Assembly (NCBI GenBank): GCA_001804735.1
Contig: MHBC01000028.1
Location: 1 to 63,270, forward strand
Length of the DNA stretch: 63,270 bases
Direction of reading: 5' to 3'
Source: Legionellales bacterium RIFCSPHIGHO2_12_FULL_37_14
GTDB lineage: Bacteria > Pseudomonadota > Gammaproteobacteria > Legionellales > Legionellaceae
Part shown: in pieces, positions 28,817 to 37,653 of the stretch
Numbering within the stretch: the stretch's first letter is position 1
How the letters are laid out: every line of letters begins with the position of its first letter
Program-made: the position numbers and the translations under genes
The notes under the pieces: generated by a model
Told to the model about the DNA's origin: nothing
Database searches by the model: none
What the model saw: the letters and a program-made list of their open reading frames with translations, nothing else

Positions 28817-31354
28817 TTATGAGATTGTAATAACCTTTGAGGAAATTGCGCTTTTATCTTCAGGAAAGGCTTGTCTAATCATATAGGGAACTGCGGTAAC
28901 AAAGTTTATTACAGAATCTGCCTTATACATAGCGCCCCAAAAACGTGTACCTGAAGCTTCCTTAACCAACTGCAAATTGCTCTTTTGGGGAATAATACTA
29001 GGCGCCTTTAACCATGCATAAAACGCATCTACTATTGCCTTTTCTTTATAGTGTTCATTTGCTAAAGATACTAGCAAAGTATACAAAGAACCTAGAGAAA
29101 AGGACACTGCAGAGTCTTTTGCCTTTTCTTTATAATATACTAGCTTAGTTAAAAGAAAGGCAAGCTCCCCTTTAATCATGTCTTTATTAGGGTCGCCCAT
29201 AACAAATTGATAATCGGCATATTTTGCAGGGTGATTAGTACTACTCTCTTCCTGCACGCTCTCTTCACGCAACAAAATCGTATTTGCATGGTTTTGAATT
29301 GCTTTAAGAGCTTCTGCTAAATGTAAATCGTGTTTGGCCAAATCATCATGGGTATTTGCAATAATAGTTAACAATACAGGTAAAGTTTTTATAAATATTT
29401 TTAATGGCAAAGCTGCTGTCTGGGTATAATATTGCCTATATAACCGCAAATGTTCATTGCATAATCCCGCATCAAAATCTACATGTAACCACCTTATAAA
29501 CTCTCTTAAAATTAACAAAAACTCACGATCAGAAATATAAAGTTTACTCAGCAGCAAACGACTTAACAAATTTGCAACTTTTGGTTTATTTTTATAAATT
29601 GCTTGAAACATTAGATTAAAAAGCAAGCTTTTTGTATAAACTGATGTATCTATATTGCGCAAAAAAACTTCCAACTCATGATCCCACACTGTATCGCGTT
29701 TAACTATTTCTTTTAAAAGAGGATAGGTTTCCTGAAAGTTGAATTTGCGGATGTATTTTAGGGTAATTGAATCAAATGCCGGATTTTTAGCCATCTCAGT
29801 TAAAGAATTTTTTATTAGCTGATTTTTTAATTCAACTAGCTCGGGATTATAATAGTTAATATGCACATACAAAAAATCAAGCAATTTAGTACATAATTCA
29901 AGCTCTTTGCTTTCAATTGCTTTTTTTAGAATAAAAGTTATGTGACTCAACATGATTGTATTAAGTTTGTTTGTATCACAACCTTCTTGTAACAATAACT
30001 CGTTATATTCTCTAAAAGTCTTTGTTAAAATTGCAGCAAAATCTGCAAGTGAACCTTGGGTATATGCCATATTTAACGGCATTGCAGCTATATTTTCATT
30101 CTCAAAGTCAACTATTTGAACTTTAGAGTAAGTTAATAAGCGGGTTATTAAATCAGCATACTGTTCTTGAATACATATACTCAAAGGCCAGGTTTTACTG
30201 TCTTTAGAGTCAACTACTACATCTGCCCCTAAATCTAACATTTTTGCGGCAAACTCGGGCTTTTTATCCGCTAACAAAAGCGTAAATAACTGACTAGCTT
30301 TTAAAGCTAGTAAATTAGCGTCTGGTTCTTGAGCTTTAATATTTGTTTTCTTAGCTTCAATTAAATTAAGTAATGCCGCAAATAAATCCCATGATTTATT
30401 GTCAGCAGCGCGCCTTAGAAGCTGCAAGCAAGTTAATAAAGTATCACTGTCTAGAGTTTCTGCGCTTTGCAAAGAGTGCATAATAGCGCTTATTAATTCT
30501 ACATTTGGCTTTATCTTGTAAATAGAAATAAAAATAAGCGGGTAAAAGTGACTATGGGGTAATAGAGAAATAAGATCATCAATCTGACTTTTTTCCATGG
30601 AGCGTGACACTCTATAGATAACCTCATAAAAAAGTATACGTGAGTTAACATTCTCCAAAGATTGAAGCACTTCTTTATTATATAAAAATGCTTCTTTAGC
30701 AAAATCCTCCCAATTATAAGGCTTATCAGACCAAACATTATCCTGAATGCTTAAAATAAACGCCTTAATATCATCAAACTTACCTGCTAATAATGTTATA
30801 TAAGCATCTAAAATTATTTTTTTATCTACCTTAAGCTGAGATAACTTGATAATTAACTCTCCTGCTCTATGTGTTTCCACAGCATAAGGCACTAAAATGT
30901 TTAAAATCTCAGCTAAATTAAGCGTAGACGGATCAGTTTTTAGCAAAAAATCAACCAATAACTGATAAGCAGAATCAGTATTTCGCAAAAGGTAATTAAG
31001 TCTTGCGTAATTTTTCTGCTCTAAAGTTTTTTGTAAAATTTTAGCTCTTTCAACAGATCTAGTTTGATAAAAACTTAAAACAATCTCGTTTTCATTTTCA
31101 TAAGATAAAGCCAAATCAAGCGCTGAGTTAGGCATTTTAGGAGGGTAATATGCATTAACATCTATAGTTATCTTGAGTAACTCGCTAACTACCGCAGAGT
31201 TTTTATGCAAAACCGCCATATAAAGTACGGTTTTATCATCTTCTAGCTTATCAAATTTTAAGCTAGCAATGTCTTGCTTTAGCATATGTAATATAAGGTT
31301 AGTTTCGTTATTTTTAACTGCACTAACAAACCTTTTCGCTATAGATTCTGGCAT
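28817..31354 (-). CDS. Large helical protein with ankyrin-like N-terminus
   Basis: About 845 aa. Residues 5-95 resemble ankyrin repeats (DDKTVLYMAVLHKNSAVVSELL, then NSALDLALSYENENEIVLSF), and similar helix pairs recur near 370-430 (FAAKMLDLGADVVVD, WPLSICIQEQYADLITRLL). The rest is all-helical, with no enzyme motif. I start at ATG 31354, with AAGGAG eight bases before it; a GTG at 31363 overlaps that site. No signal peptide. Ankyrin-type proteins are typical effectors of Legionella, Coxiella and relatives, so a host-directed role is possible but unproven. Confidence 0.72.
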   Translation of the reverse strand: MPESIAKRFVSAVKNNETNLILHMLKQDIASLKFDKLEDDKTVLYMAVLHKNSAVVSELLKITIDVNAYYPPKMPNSALDLALSYENENEIVLSFYQTRSVERAKILQKTLEQKNYARLNYLLRNTDSAYQLLVDFLLKTDPSTLNLAEILNILVPYAVETHRAGELIIKLSQLKVDKKIILDAYITLLAGKFDDIKAFILSIQDNVWSDKPYNWEDFAKEAFLYNKEVLQSLENVNSRILFYEVIYRVSRSMEKSQIDDLISLLPHSHFYPLIFISIYKIKPNVELISAIMHSLQSAETLDSDTLLTCLQLLRRAADNKSWDLFAALLNLIEAKKTNIKAQEPDANLLALKASQLFTLLLADKKPEFAAKMLDLGADVVVDSKDSKTWPLSICIQEQYADLITRLLTYSKVQIVDFENENIAAMPLNMAYTQGSLADFAAILTKTFREYNELLLQEGCDTNKLNTIMLSHITFILKKAIESKELELCTKLLDFLYVHINYYNPELVELKNQLIKNSLTEMAKNPAFDSITLKYIRKFNFQETYPLLKEIVKRDTVWDHELEVFLRNIDTSVYTKSLLFNLMFQAIYKNKPKVANLLSRLLLSKLYISDREFLLILREFIRWLHVDFDAGLCNEHLRLYRQYYTQTAALPLKIFIKTLPVLLTIIANTHDDLAKHDLHLAEALKAIQNHANTILLREESVQEESSTNHPAKYADYQFVMGDPNKDMIKGELAFLLTKLVYYKEKAKDSAVSFSLGSLYTLLVSLANEHYKEKAIVDAFYAWLKAPSIIPQKSNLQLVKEASGTRFWGAMYKADSVINFVTAVPYMIRQAFPEDKSAISSKVITIS

Positions 31355-31384
31355 ACTGCTCACTCCTTACAACAATTGAGAGCA

Positions 31385-31412
31385 ATATGATACACTTTAA
31401 TGGGTATCATAT
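31385..31412. promoter_or_regulatory. Operator-like inverted repeat
   Basis: ATATGATAC at 31385-31393 and GTATCATAT at 31404-31412 form a perfect 9-bp inverted repeat with a 10-base spacer. It lies in the 142-base gap between the divergent ankyrin-like gene and the YbhB-like gene, a good position for a regulator site serving either gene. No T-run follows, so a terminator is less likely. Confidence 0.45.
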
Positions 31413-31496
31413 GCTAGAGTTTTAAGCAATTTCTTCATAATTACGAACAATGTTATACTGAAAATCCTGCACCGAATGCGCTCGTGAAACGTTAAT

Positions 31497-31997
31497 ATGA
31501 AAAAACCTAAACTATTAAAAATAATATTATTTAGCTTAATAGGAGCAAAAGCCATGGCCTTTACTTTGACAAGTTCTGCTTTTACGGAAAAAAGTACGAT
31601 TCCTAGTGAATATACTTGTGACGGAAAAAATTTAGCTTTACCGCTTGCTTGGAGTGATGCGCCTCAAGGGACGCAATCTTTTGCGCTTATTTTTGATGAT
31701 AAAGACGCACCTAATGGCTTATGGACCCATTGGGTGGTTTGGAACATTCCCGCAAGTACTAATCAACTAGCTAATTTTCTTCCATCAAGCATAAAAGAAG
31801 GCATAAATAGCTGGGGCAAAAACAACTATGGAGGGCCGTGTCCGCCTAAGGGAGAAACTCATCATTATGTTTTTCACCTTTATGCATTAGATACGCTGTT
31901 AAACATACCAGAAAAAAGCACCCAGGCAGATTTACGCAATGCAATTAAAGGGCATGTATTAGATAAGACCGAGTTAATGGGAACATTTGGCCATTAA
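31497..31997 (+). CDS. YbhB/YbcL family (PEBP) protein
   Basis: Phosphatidylethanolamine-binding-protein fold of the bacterial Raf kinase inhibitor-like family. Visible are YTCDGKNLALPLAW, ALIFDDKDAPNGLWTHWVVWNIP and YGGPCPPKGETHHYVFHLYAL, the ligand-pocket signature. The first 21 residues (MKKPKLLKIILFSLIGAKA) look like a signal peptide, pointing to the periplasm. Function in bacteria is poorly known. Its end overlaps the convergent beta-lactamase gene by 4 bases. Confidence 0.88.
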   Translation: MKKPKLLKIILFSLIGAKAMAFTLTSSAFTEKSTIPSEYTCDGKNLALPLAWSDAPQGTQSFALIFDDKDAPNGLWTHWVVWNIPASTNQLANFLPSSIKEGINSWGKNNYGGPCPPKGETHHYVFHLYALDTLLNIPEKSTQADLRNAIKGHVLDKTELMGTFGH

Positions 31998-33163
31998 GCC
32001 CCTCTACTTTCCCTTAACAAAATCTCATTTGCAAGGCTAGTTAGCCTGCCATTTGAGTGGGTAAAGCGATTTATCATTACTACAATACCAGATTTTTTCT
32101 CGGGAATAACCGCAATATAAGCGCGGAACCCATCAGTTGCGCCTGTTTTACCGATTAAGGCATGCGGGTTAAAATGTGGATTTGCCAATTTGCGTACTGC
32201 TGAAGGGACAAAATGATAATGCTCAGGCCTTTTAATGAGTCTTTGAAATACATCTTTTTTATCAAATGGGGTAACAACCCAGCCAAGCCCAAACTGCATG
32301 TCCTCTTTGGTTAATGCATAATGGGGGATCTGCGAATAGCGCATAGCCCTTTGGAGAGAAGGCGGTGTGCGAGGATCGCCTACAGCAGCTCTTAAATATT
32401 GCCCCATATCTTTAGCCGAAGCACGCATTGCCCAAGCTCCACCAAATAAGCCAGATGGCATATGCCTAACAGGCTTACCATAAGCGGTAAACCCTTGCGC
32501 CAAATAACGTTGGTTGGCTCTACTAATATCAAGCCCTGCGGTTTTCATATTTAAAGGATCTAAAATTTTACGCCGCATTAGCTTGGTCAAATTAGTTTCA
32601 TCTTGTTTGGCTAATACTCTACCTAAAATTCCATAGGCAAAATTTGAATAAAGCATTTGACTAGAAGGCGAAAATCTCGGAACTGACTTCCGTAAATAAT
32701 AATGTAACTTAAGCTTGTTTACTAAAGAAGATGAAGCATTATAAGGCAATTTTCTTGCATTAAAAGGCAGACCAGATACATGAGTTGCAAGTTGAAGATA
32801 GGTTAAATTACCTATTGATTTAGAATGCGGTTTTTCAAGGTAAGGATGAATTTGATCGGATAATGCTGAATGCCCATCAAGGACGTTTTGCGCAAGAATT
32901 AAGCCAGTAAAAGTTTTGGTAATAGATCCTAATTCAAAAATAGTATCTTCGGTAACTTTAATATGTCTAGAAGGAACCGCCTCACCAAAAACATATGTTC
33001 TAACCTGCCCATGATTTAAAACCGTAATCGCCGCGCCATTAACATGATACTGGTGCATAAAATTCTGCATTTTGCGCTGGATAAATGCATCATTAAAAGC
33101 AAAAGCATTACTAACAAAGCTAAAACTCCAAATAACCAAAAAAAACCTAAACCCTTTATGCAT
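31994..33163 (-). CDS. AmpC-like class C beta-lactamase / serine hydrolase
   Basis: Penicillin-binding-type serine hydrolase with the three class C motifs in order: S80-I-T-K83 in FELGSITKTFTG, Y172-S-N174, and K339-T-G341. The N-terminus (about residues 1-22) is a signal peptide, so it acts in the periplasm. I start at ATG 33163, with AAGGGA six bases ahead, giving 389 aa, close to AmpC. LATHVSGLPFN is also typical of class C enzymes. It could be a true beta-lactamase or a related DD-peptidase or esterase; no ampR regulator is adjacent. Confidence 0.85.
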   Translation of the reverse strand: MHKGFRFFLVIWSFSFVSNAFAFNDAFIQRKMQNFMHQYHVNGAAITVLNHGQVRTYVFGEAVPSRHIKVTEDTIFELGSITKTFTGLILAQNVLDGHSALSDQIHPYLEKPHSKSIGNLTYLQLATHVSGLPFNARKLPYNASSSLVNKLKLHYYLRKSVPRFSPSSQMLYSNFAYGILGRVLAKQDETNLTKLMRRKILDPLNMKTAGLDISRANQRYLAQGFTAYGKPVRHMPSGLFGGAWAMRASAKDMGQYLRAAVGDPRTPPSLQRAMRYSQIPHYALTKEDMQFGLGWVVTPFDKKDVFQRLIKRPEHYHFVPSAVRKLANPHFNPHALIGKTGATDGFRAYIAVIPEKKSGIVVMINRFTHSNGRLTSLANEILLRESRGA

Positions 33164-33248
33164 GTTAAATCCCTTACAGGCAACAGGTATAAACAAAACC
33201 TGCCAAAGCAAAAAGATTAAACTATTGCTAAGAAGTTTTGAAGTGGTT

Positions 33249-35516
33249 TTAAGTTAATTTTGCTCCTGGTAAAACTTCGTCTTGTCCTAAAGAAATATTT
33301 AACTGCAAATGCTCTGAACCGCTAGAACCTGCATTAAAAAATAAAAAACTATTCTTAGGATCAAGTAACATTTCAGGATTAAATACAAGCTCAGCGCTAG
33401 CTCCAGTATCTTCACTGCTAGACTGTACTGTATGCGCTGCTTGATTATTAGGCGTAATATCCTCTCCTGTCATAGTTTCATCCTGATTAGCAGAACTAGG
33501 TGAAAGGGGCCTTGGCATAGATGTTGCTTCTTGCTTTCCTAGATACTCCTCAAAACTTTGCTTGCGTTTTGCATTAAGGCTAGCTAAGTGTTGCTGCTGC
33601 AGAGTGCGTCTTAAATCTTTTTGGCTTTTTGCAAATAACTTTGTTAACTCTTGCATTTGAGCTTTCTCCAAATTTTTTATTTTATTTCGGGAGTCTTTTT
33701 CCGCATCTTCCATAGCATTTAGTTTTTTCCCATTAGCCTTATTAACCCGAGATAAGACTTTTTCCCGTGCTTCTTGTTTAGATAAATCAGCTAAAGTTTG
33801 AAATGGAATTAAAACTTTTAAGCAAATTAGGCTATCTTCAATTAAGTTAAATTGTATAATTGCTTGCGCTCTTATGTCTTTGGCTGATTTCTTAGCTTGC
33901 GCCTCTAAACACTCAAACTCAAATCCTGCCATTTGATTGCGGCTAACGCGCCATTTATGAGGTAACGCTATGGCTTTCAGCTGAAAATTACCTGCTGCAC
34001 CCGCAAAATATAGAAAATATTCCGGATTGGTCGTTGAATCTTCCGCATAGCCCATAGTCCAAACAGCGTCTTTGCCTTCCCTACCTGGAGGAAAATTAAT
34101 ACATACGCCCCTTGGATCGTGAAATAGGCATTTATTAATCAGCCTGTTTGAATTTAAATCGCCAAGCCGTGGTTCCTTAACATTGGTAAACACCCCATAC
34201 TGCTCTTTTCTCCCCCCACCATCCATACAATAAGAGATTTTACATCCCATTATTAGATCACCATTAACAAAAATGCCGCGTCTTTTCTCAAATAAATTAT
34301 CATTAACAAATAAATTAGCCTCACAAGCCTCATCCCTTCTAGTTGAGTGCAGTTCCTCATCTAAATTAAACTTACCATAATTTTCAATTCTTAAAAAAGG
34401 GCGTCCATTTTTAAGTTGAGTTCTTGTGCGCTCGCCTTGTACTATACAGTCTTTATTAAAAATACCACTTTTATAATCTCTTATTTCAGTGTCACCTCTT
34501 AGCATAATCTTTAAGCTGCTTGCATGATAATTAGTAGGATCTTTGCATATAGGAAAGTTAAGAATCATTTTGCTTGTACTGCCGTCTGTATATTCTATGT
34601 TTAAAGAAATTTTACCATCTTTCTCTAAGGTTCCTTCGTTATAAATTCCTGAGTGAACTTGAGTGATTGATGAGTTTGGCGTAACTTTAACTATCTCTTC
34701 TTTGCCCTGTCCATGATAATTTAGCCTCTTAGTACCCCCTTCGTAACTTCTCTTTTTTACCTCAGAATCAGCAGGGATATTTTTCCAACTAACTTTAGCC
34801 TCAACAACTTCCTCAGGAAAAGCTCCAAACAAATGATGGCCATGGCGGATTAATTCCATAGTATAAGTAACTTCTTCAGATGAGATTTTTGGATTACGGA
34901 TAGTTAAGGTGCCATTGGCTCTATCTTTAGAAGTTAATGGGGTATCAATTATATACTCATGATTTATGCCACTAGCATAAGTATAAAAAATCTTGCCGGT
35001 CACTAAATGATGGTTTATAAAATTTCCTTCTACTCTAACTTTAATATCTTTAAAATTAGCTAGATCCTCAATAATAGCAAACCCTTGCAACCGCCCAAAA
35101 CTATCACAGCTACCCTCGATTAAGGTGCCTAAATCACCATCTAATAATTTAATTTTTCTTAGTTCATTATTTCTTTCAGGAGTAGCAAATTTAATAACCC
35201 CAACCTCATTAGGATCTACTTCTAAAATCGCTAAAATTGAATCTGCAACCTCTTGCATATTAAGCGCCCACCATTGCGAGCTTGAAATATTCATAATCTC
35301 AGGAAAACTAACGCTAGTTGCCGTCCAAATTGGGCTCTTGGGAAAGCTTATCGAACAAAATTCAATCTTTTCTATATTACCCTCATCATCAGTTACAATT
35401 AGGTATTCACACTGATAAGGAGAATCATTTTCTCTAGCTTCTTCAAGTGAAATCCTCCGAAACTTTAAATTTTTACTTTTATCTTCTGCTGCTACGTTTG
35501 CTTTTTCTTCTAACAC
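33249..35516 (-). CDS. MORN-like repeat protein with coiled-coil tail, function unknown
   Basis: A 755-aa protein starting at GTG 35516, with GAGG seven bases before it. The middle has repeated units of the form GIF-x-NG-x-L-x-x-G: near residues 288 (SGIYNEGTLEKDGK), 349 (SGIFNKDCIVQGE), 412 (RGIFVNGDLIMGCK) and 438 (YGVFTN). These resemble MORN repeats, which bind membranes or proteins and are commoner in eukaryotes and intracellular bacteria. A charged coiled coil follows at about 590-670, then a Ser-rich tail. No signal peptide or membrane segment. I assign no function. Confidence 0.7.
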   Translation of the reverse strand: MLEEKANVAAEDKSKNLKFRRISLEEARENDSPYQCEYLIVTDDEGNIEKIEFCSISFPKSPIWTATSVSFPEIMNISSSQWWALNMQEVADSILAILEVDPNEVGVIKFATPERNNELRKIKLLDGDLGTLIEGSCDSFGRLQGFAIIEDLANFKDIKVRVEGNFINHHLVTGKIFYTYASGINHEYIIDTPLTSKDRANGTLTIRNPKISSEEVTYTMELIRHGHHLFGAFPEEVVEAKVSWKNIPADSEVKKRSYEGGTKRLNYHGQGKEEIVKVTPNSSITQVHSGIYNEGTLEKDGKISLNIEYTDGSTSKMILNFPICKDPTNYHASSLKIMLRGDTEIRDYKSGIFNKDCIVQGERTRTQLKNGRPFLRIENYGKFNLDEELHSTRRDEACEANLFVNDNLFEKRRGIFVNGDLIMGCKISYCMDGGGRKEQYGVFTNVKEPRLGDLNSNRLINKCLFHDPRGVCINFPPGREGKDAVWTMGYAEDSTTNPEYFLYFAGAAGNFQLKAIALPHKWRVSRNQMAGFEFECLEAQAKKSAKDIRAQAIIQFNLIEDSLICLKVLIPFQTLADLSKQEAREKVLSRVNKANGKKLNAMEDAEKDSRNKIKNLEKAQMQELTKLFAKSQKDLRRTLQQQHLASLNAKRKQSFEEYLGKQEATSMPRPLSPSSANQDETMTGEDITPNNQAAHTVQSSSEDTGASAELVFNPEMLLDPKNSFLFFNAGSSGSEHLQLNISLGQDEVLPGAKLT

Positions 35517-35683
35517 TATTTTTCCTCGCTCTAAAATTTTGGATATATTATGACTTTATTGGCTCAGTAACAAGATAATAGATGTAAATAAACGATATGT
35601 GCGCAAAAAATAAGATACGGTTTTTCTGTAAATGTGTGTATTTTTCATGTGCGACGTATTTGGGGAGTTACCAAGATTAGTAC

Positions 35684-35689
35684 TATAAT
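35684..35689 (+). promoter_or_regulatory. Likely -10 box before the Hpt gene
   Basis: TATAAT at 35684-35689, 30 bases before the Hpt ATG, in a 203-base gap between divergent genes. A weak TTGGGG at 35660-35665 could serve as -35 with an 18-base spacer. Nothing else is seen in this gap. Confidence 0.45.
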
Positions 35690-35719
35690 ATGAATTATTA
35701 AACTAACCAAAATCCATCT

Positions 35720-36157
35720 ATGCAAAACATTGACCCTAATACACCTAAATTAGACCAATATACTAAAGATCTCCCGCAAAATGAGGAGGATTTGTTTAAC
35801 CTCTGCTCTTTTTTGGTTTTTGATGAAAATTATGCTATTGAGCTTGTGGGTTCTAAAGAGAAGTTTGTTGAATTACTTGCTTTAATGTTAGAAAAAAATG
35901 TTGTGGCTGCTGATGTTGCTAAGATTAAAAGTGCTTATGCGGCTAAAGACTGGAATAGAGTGCAAGAATTAGCCCATAAAATTAAGGGTGGGGCTCTTTA
36001 TATTGGGGCATTTAAGATGAAAATGGCTTGTCAATATTTAGAAAGATATTGGAAAGTTGGCAAGCGTGACTTATTGGAGAAGCTTTATCAGCAAATGTTG
36101 GCAGTAATTGCTGAAACTTTAAAGGCGGCTAGCTTGCGCTTACATAATGGTGAGTAA
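35720..36157 (+). CDS. Orphan histidine phosphotransfer (Hpt) protein
   Basis: A 145-aa protein consisting mainly of a four-helix Hpt domain with phosphoacceptor H86 in ELAHKIKGGALYIGA, the standard HxxKGxxxxxG motif. Hpt proteins pass phosphate between hybrid kinases and response regulators. No kinase or regulator lies beside it, so its partners are elsewhere. Its 3' end overlaps convergent pgi by 29 bases. The stretch CSFLVFD at residues 29-35 recurs in the unrelated protein at 40351-40890. Confidence 0.9.
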   Translation: MQNIDPNTPKLDQYTKDLPQNEEDLFNLCSFLVFDENYAIELVGSKEKFVELLALMLEKNVVAADVAKIKSAYAAKDWNRVQELAHKIKGGALYIGAFKMKMACQYLERYWKVGKRDLLEKLYQQMLAVIAETLKAASLRLHNGE

Positions 36158-37580
36158 TTTTGCTCTGGCTTTTTGCGCTCTCAACTCCCGGTTGATCAAA
36201 ACAATTAATATTCCAAATTACACTTTCAACGTAGGTTTTATGCTCATATAGCGCTATTAGCTCGCCAATAGCGCTTGGCGATGGAATATCTAAGGTGATT
36301 TGGTTTAATGGCATTTGGCCTTTTATTTGTTGGTGTGGATAGCGAGTATCTTTAACCCCTTTTGTTAAGATCGCTTTTTTGTTTACCGCTAGCTCTTTAA
36401 TAAGTTCTTGATCGTGCAGGTGAAATTGAATTAAATCAGTTGTTATTTGGTGAGTTCCTTGGCAAAGGAGTTGGTAGTAGCTATGCATAGCTTGATTGCC
36501 TAAGCCTCCCCATATTATTGGAGCTGTTTGATAATTAACAAAATTTCCGGCTTTATCAACTGACTTGCCATTACTTTCCATTTCAAGCTGTTGCAAGTAA
36601 GAAGGAAAGTATTCTAAATATTGGGAATAAACTAGTACTAATAAATTATGGATAGCTAAAAAGTTATTATTCCAAACGCTTAAAAGCGCGAGTATTACCG
36701 GTAAATTGGCCGAAAAATCATTATTAGCAAAATGCAGATCCATATTATGGGCGCCCAGAAGAAATTCATTAAAAGCTTCAAACCCGATGGCGATTACGGT
36801 AATTAAATTAATGGCTGAACAAACAGAAAAACGCCCCCCAACCCAAGTCCAAATTGGCAAAACATTATTAAAACCAAACTCAAGAGCTTTAGCTTTATTA
36901 GCAGTTATAGCGATAAAATGTTTATCTATATGTTTAGGCCTATTGATGAAAGCTAGGGCTTTTTTGGCGTTATACAGGGTTTCTATGGTAGAAAATGATT
37001 TAGATGAGATTAGAAAAAGCGTAGTTTCGGGCGCTAAATTTTTTGTGCATAGATGAAAAGCATCAGGATCAGCGTCCGATATAAAGTGAAACCCAAGAGA
37101 TGGGGTTTTATAAGTTGCAAGAGCTTTAAGACAAAATTTAGGCCCTAGATCTGAGCCACCTATACCGATATTTACTATATCTGTTATTGGTTTGCCAGAG
37201 TATCCTAGCCATTCTTTTTGGCGTATTTGATTGGCAATAAGGCGCATTTGTTCACGCGTAGCTATAATATCGGGCACAACATTATGCTGATTTACCCAAA
37301 TAGGATTATTATCAAAAACTCTTAAGGCCGTATGTAAAGCTGCGCTATTTTCATTATAGTTAACGCTTTCGCCTGTAAGCAGGGCTTTTATTTGCGCTTT
37401 AAGCTTACACTCATCTGCAAGCGTAAATAATAGCTCTAAAATAGGTTGATTAACTTTTTGGTGGCTATAGTCAAGGTTAATATGATGTGTGGCTGCTGTG
37501 TAAGTTTGCTGAGAAGAATAAACATTGCGCGCTTCTTTAGCGAGCGCCTTCCAAGCGCTTAAGTCGGTTACCTGCTTCAT
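36129..37580 (-). CDS. pgi: Glucose-6-phosphate isomerase
   Basis: Interconverts glucose-6-phosphate and fructose-6-phosphate. Seen are IGIGGSDLGPKF, the sugar-phosphate site LISSKSFSTIET, GGRFSVCSAINL, MESNGKS with the catalytic Glu, and FDQPGVE near the end. At 483 aa it is somewhat shorter than the 549-aa E. coli enzyme but within the range for the family. It stands alone on the minus strand. Confidence 0.94.
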   Translation of the reverse strand: MKQVTDLSAWKALAKEARNVYSSQQTYTAATHHINLDYSHQKVNQPILELLFTLADECKLKAQIKALLTGESVNYNENSAALHTALRVFDNNPIWVNQHNVVPDIIATREQMRLIANQIRQKEWLGYSGKPITDIVNIGIGGSDLGPKFCLKALATYKTPSLGFHFISDADPDAFHLCTKNLAPETTLFLISSKSFSTIETLYNAKKALAFINRPKHIDKHFIAITANKAKALEFGFNNVLPIWTWVGGRFSVCSAINLITVIAIGFEAFNEFLLGAHNMDLHFANNDFSANLPVILALLSVWNNNFLAIHNLLVLVYSQYLEYFPSYLQQLEMESNGKSVDKAGNFVNYQTAPIIWGGLGNQAMHSYYQLLCQGTHQITTDLIQFHLHDQELIKELAVNKKAILTKGVKDTRYPHQQIKGQMPLNQITLDIPSPSAIGELIALYEHKTYVESVIWNINCFDQPGVESAKSQSKITHHYVSAS

Positions 37581-37653
37581 GCATCTTTATTATTAACTTC
37601 AAGTAAAAAGTAGGCTACCAGCATTTGCCATTATTAACAAGGAGGGTTCTTTT

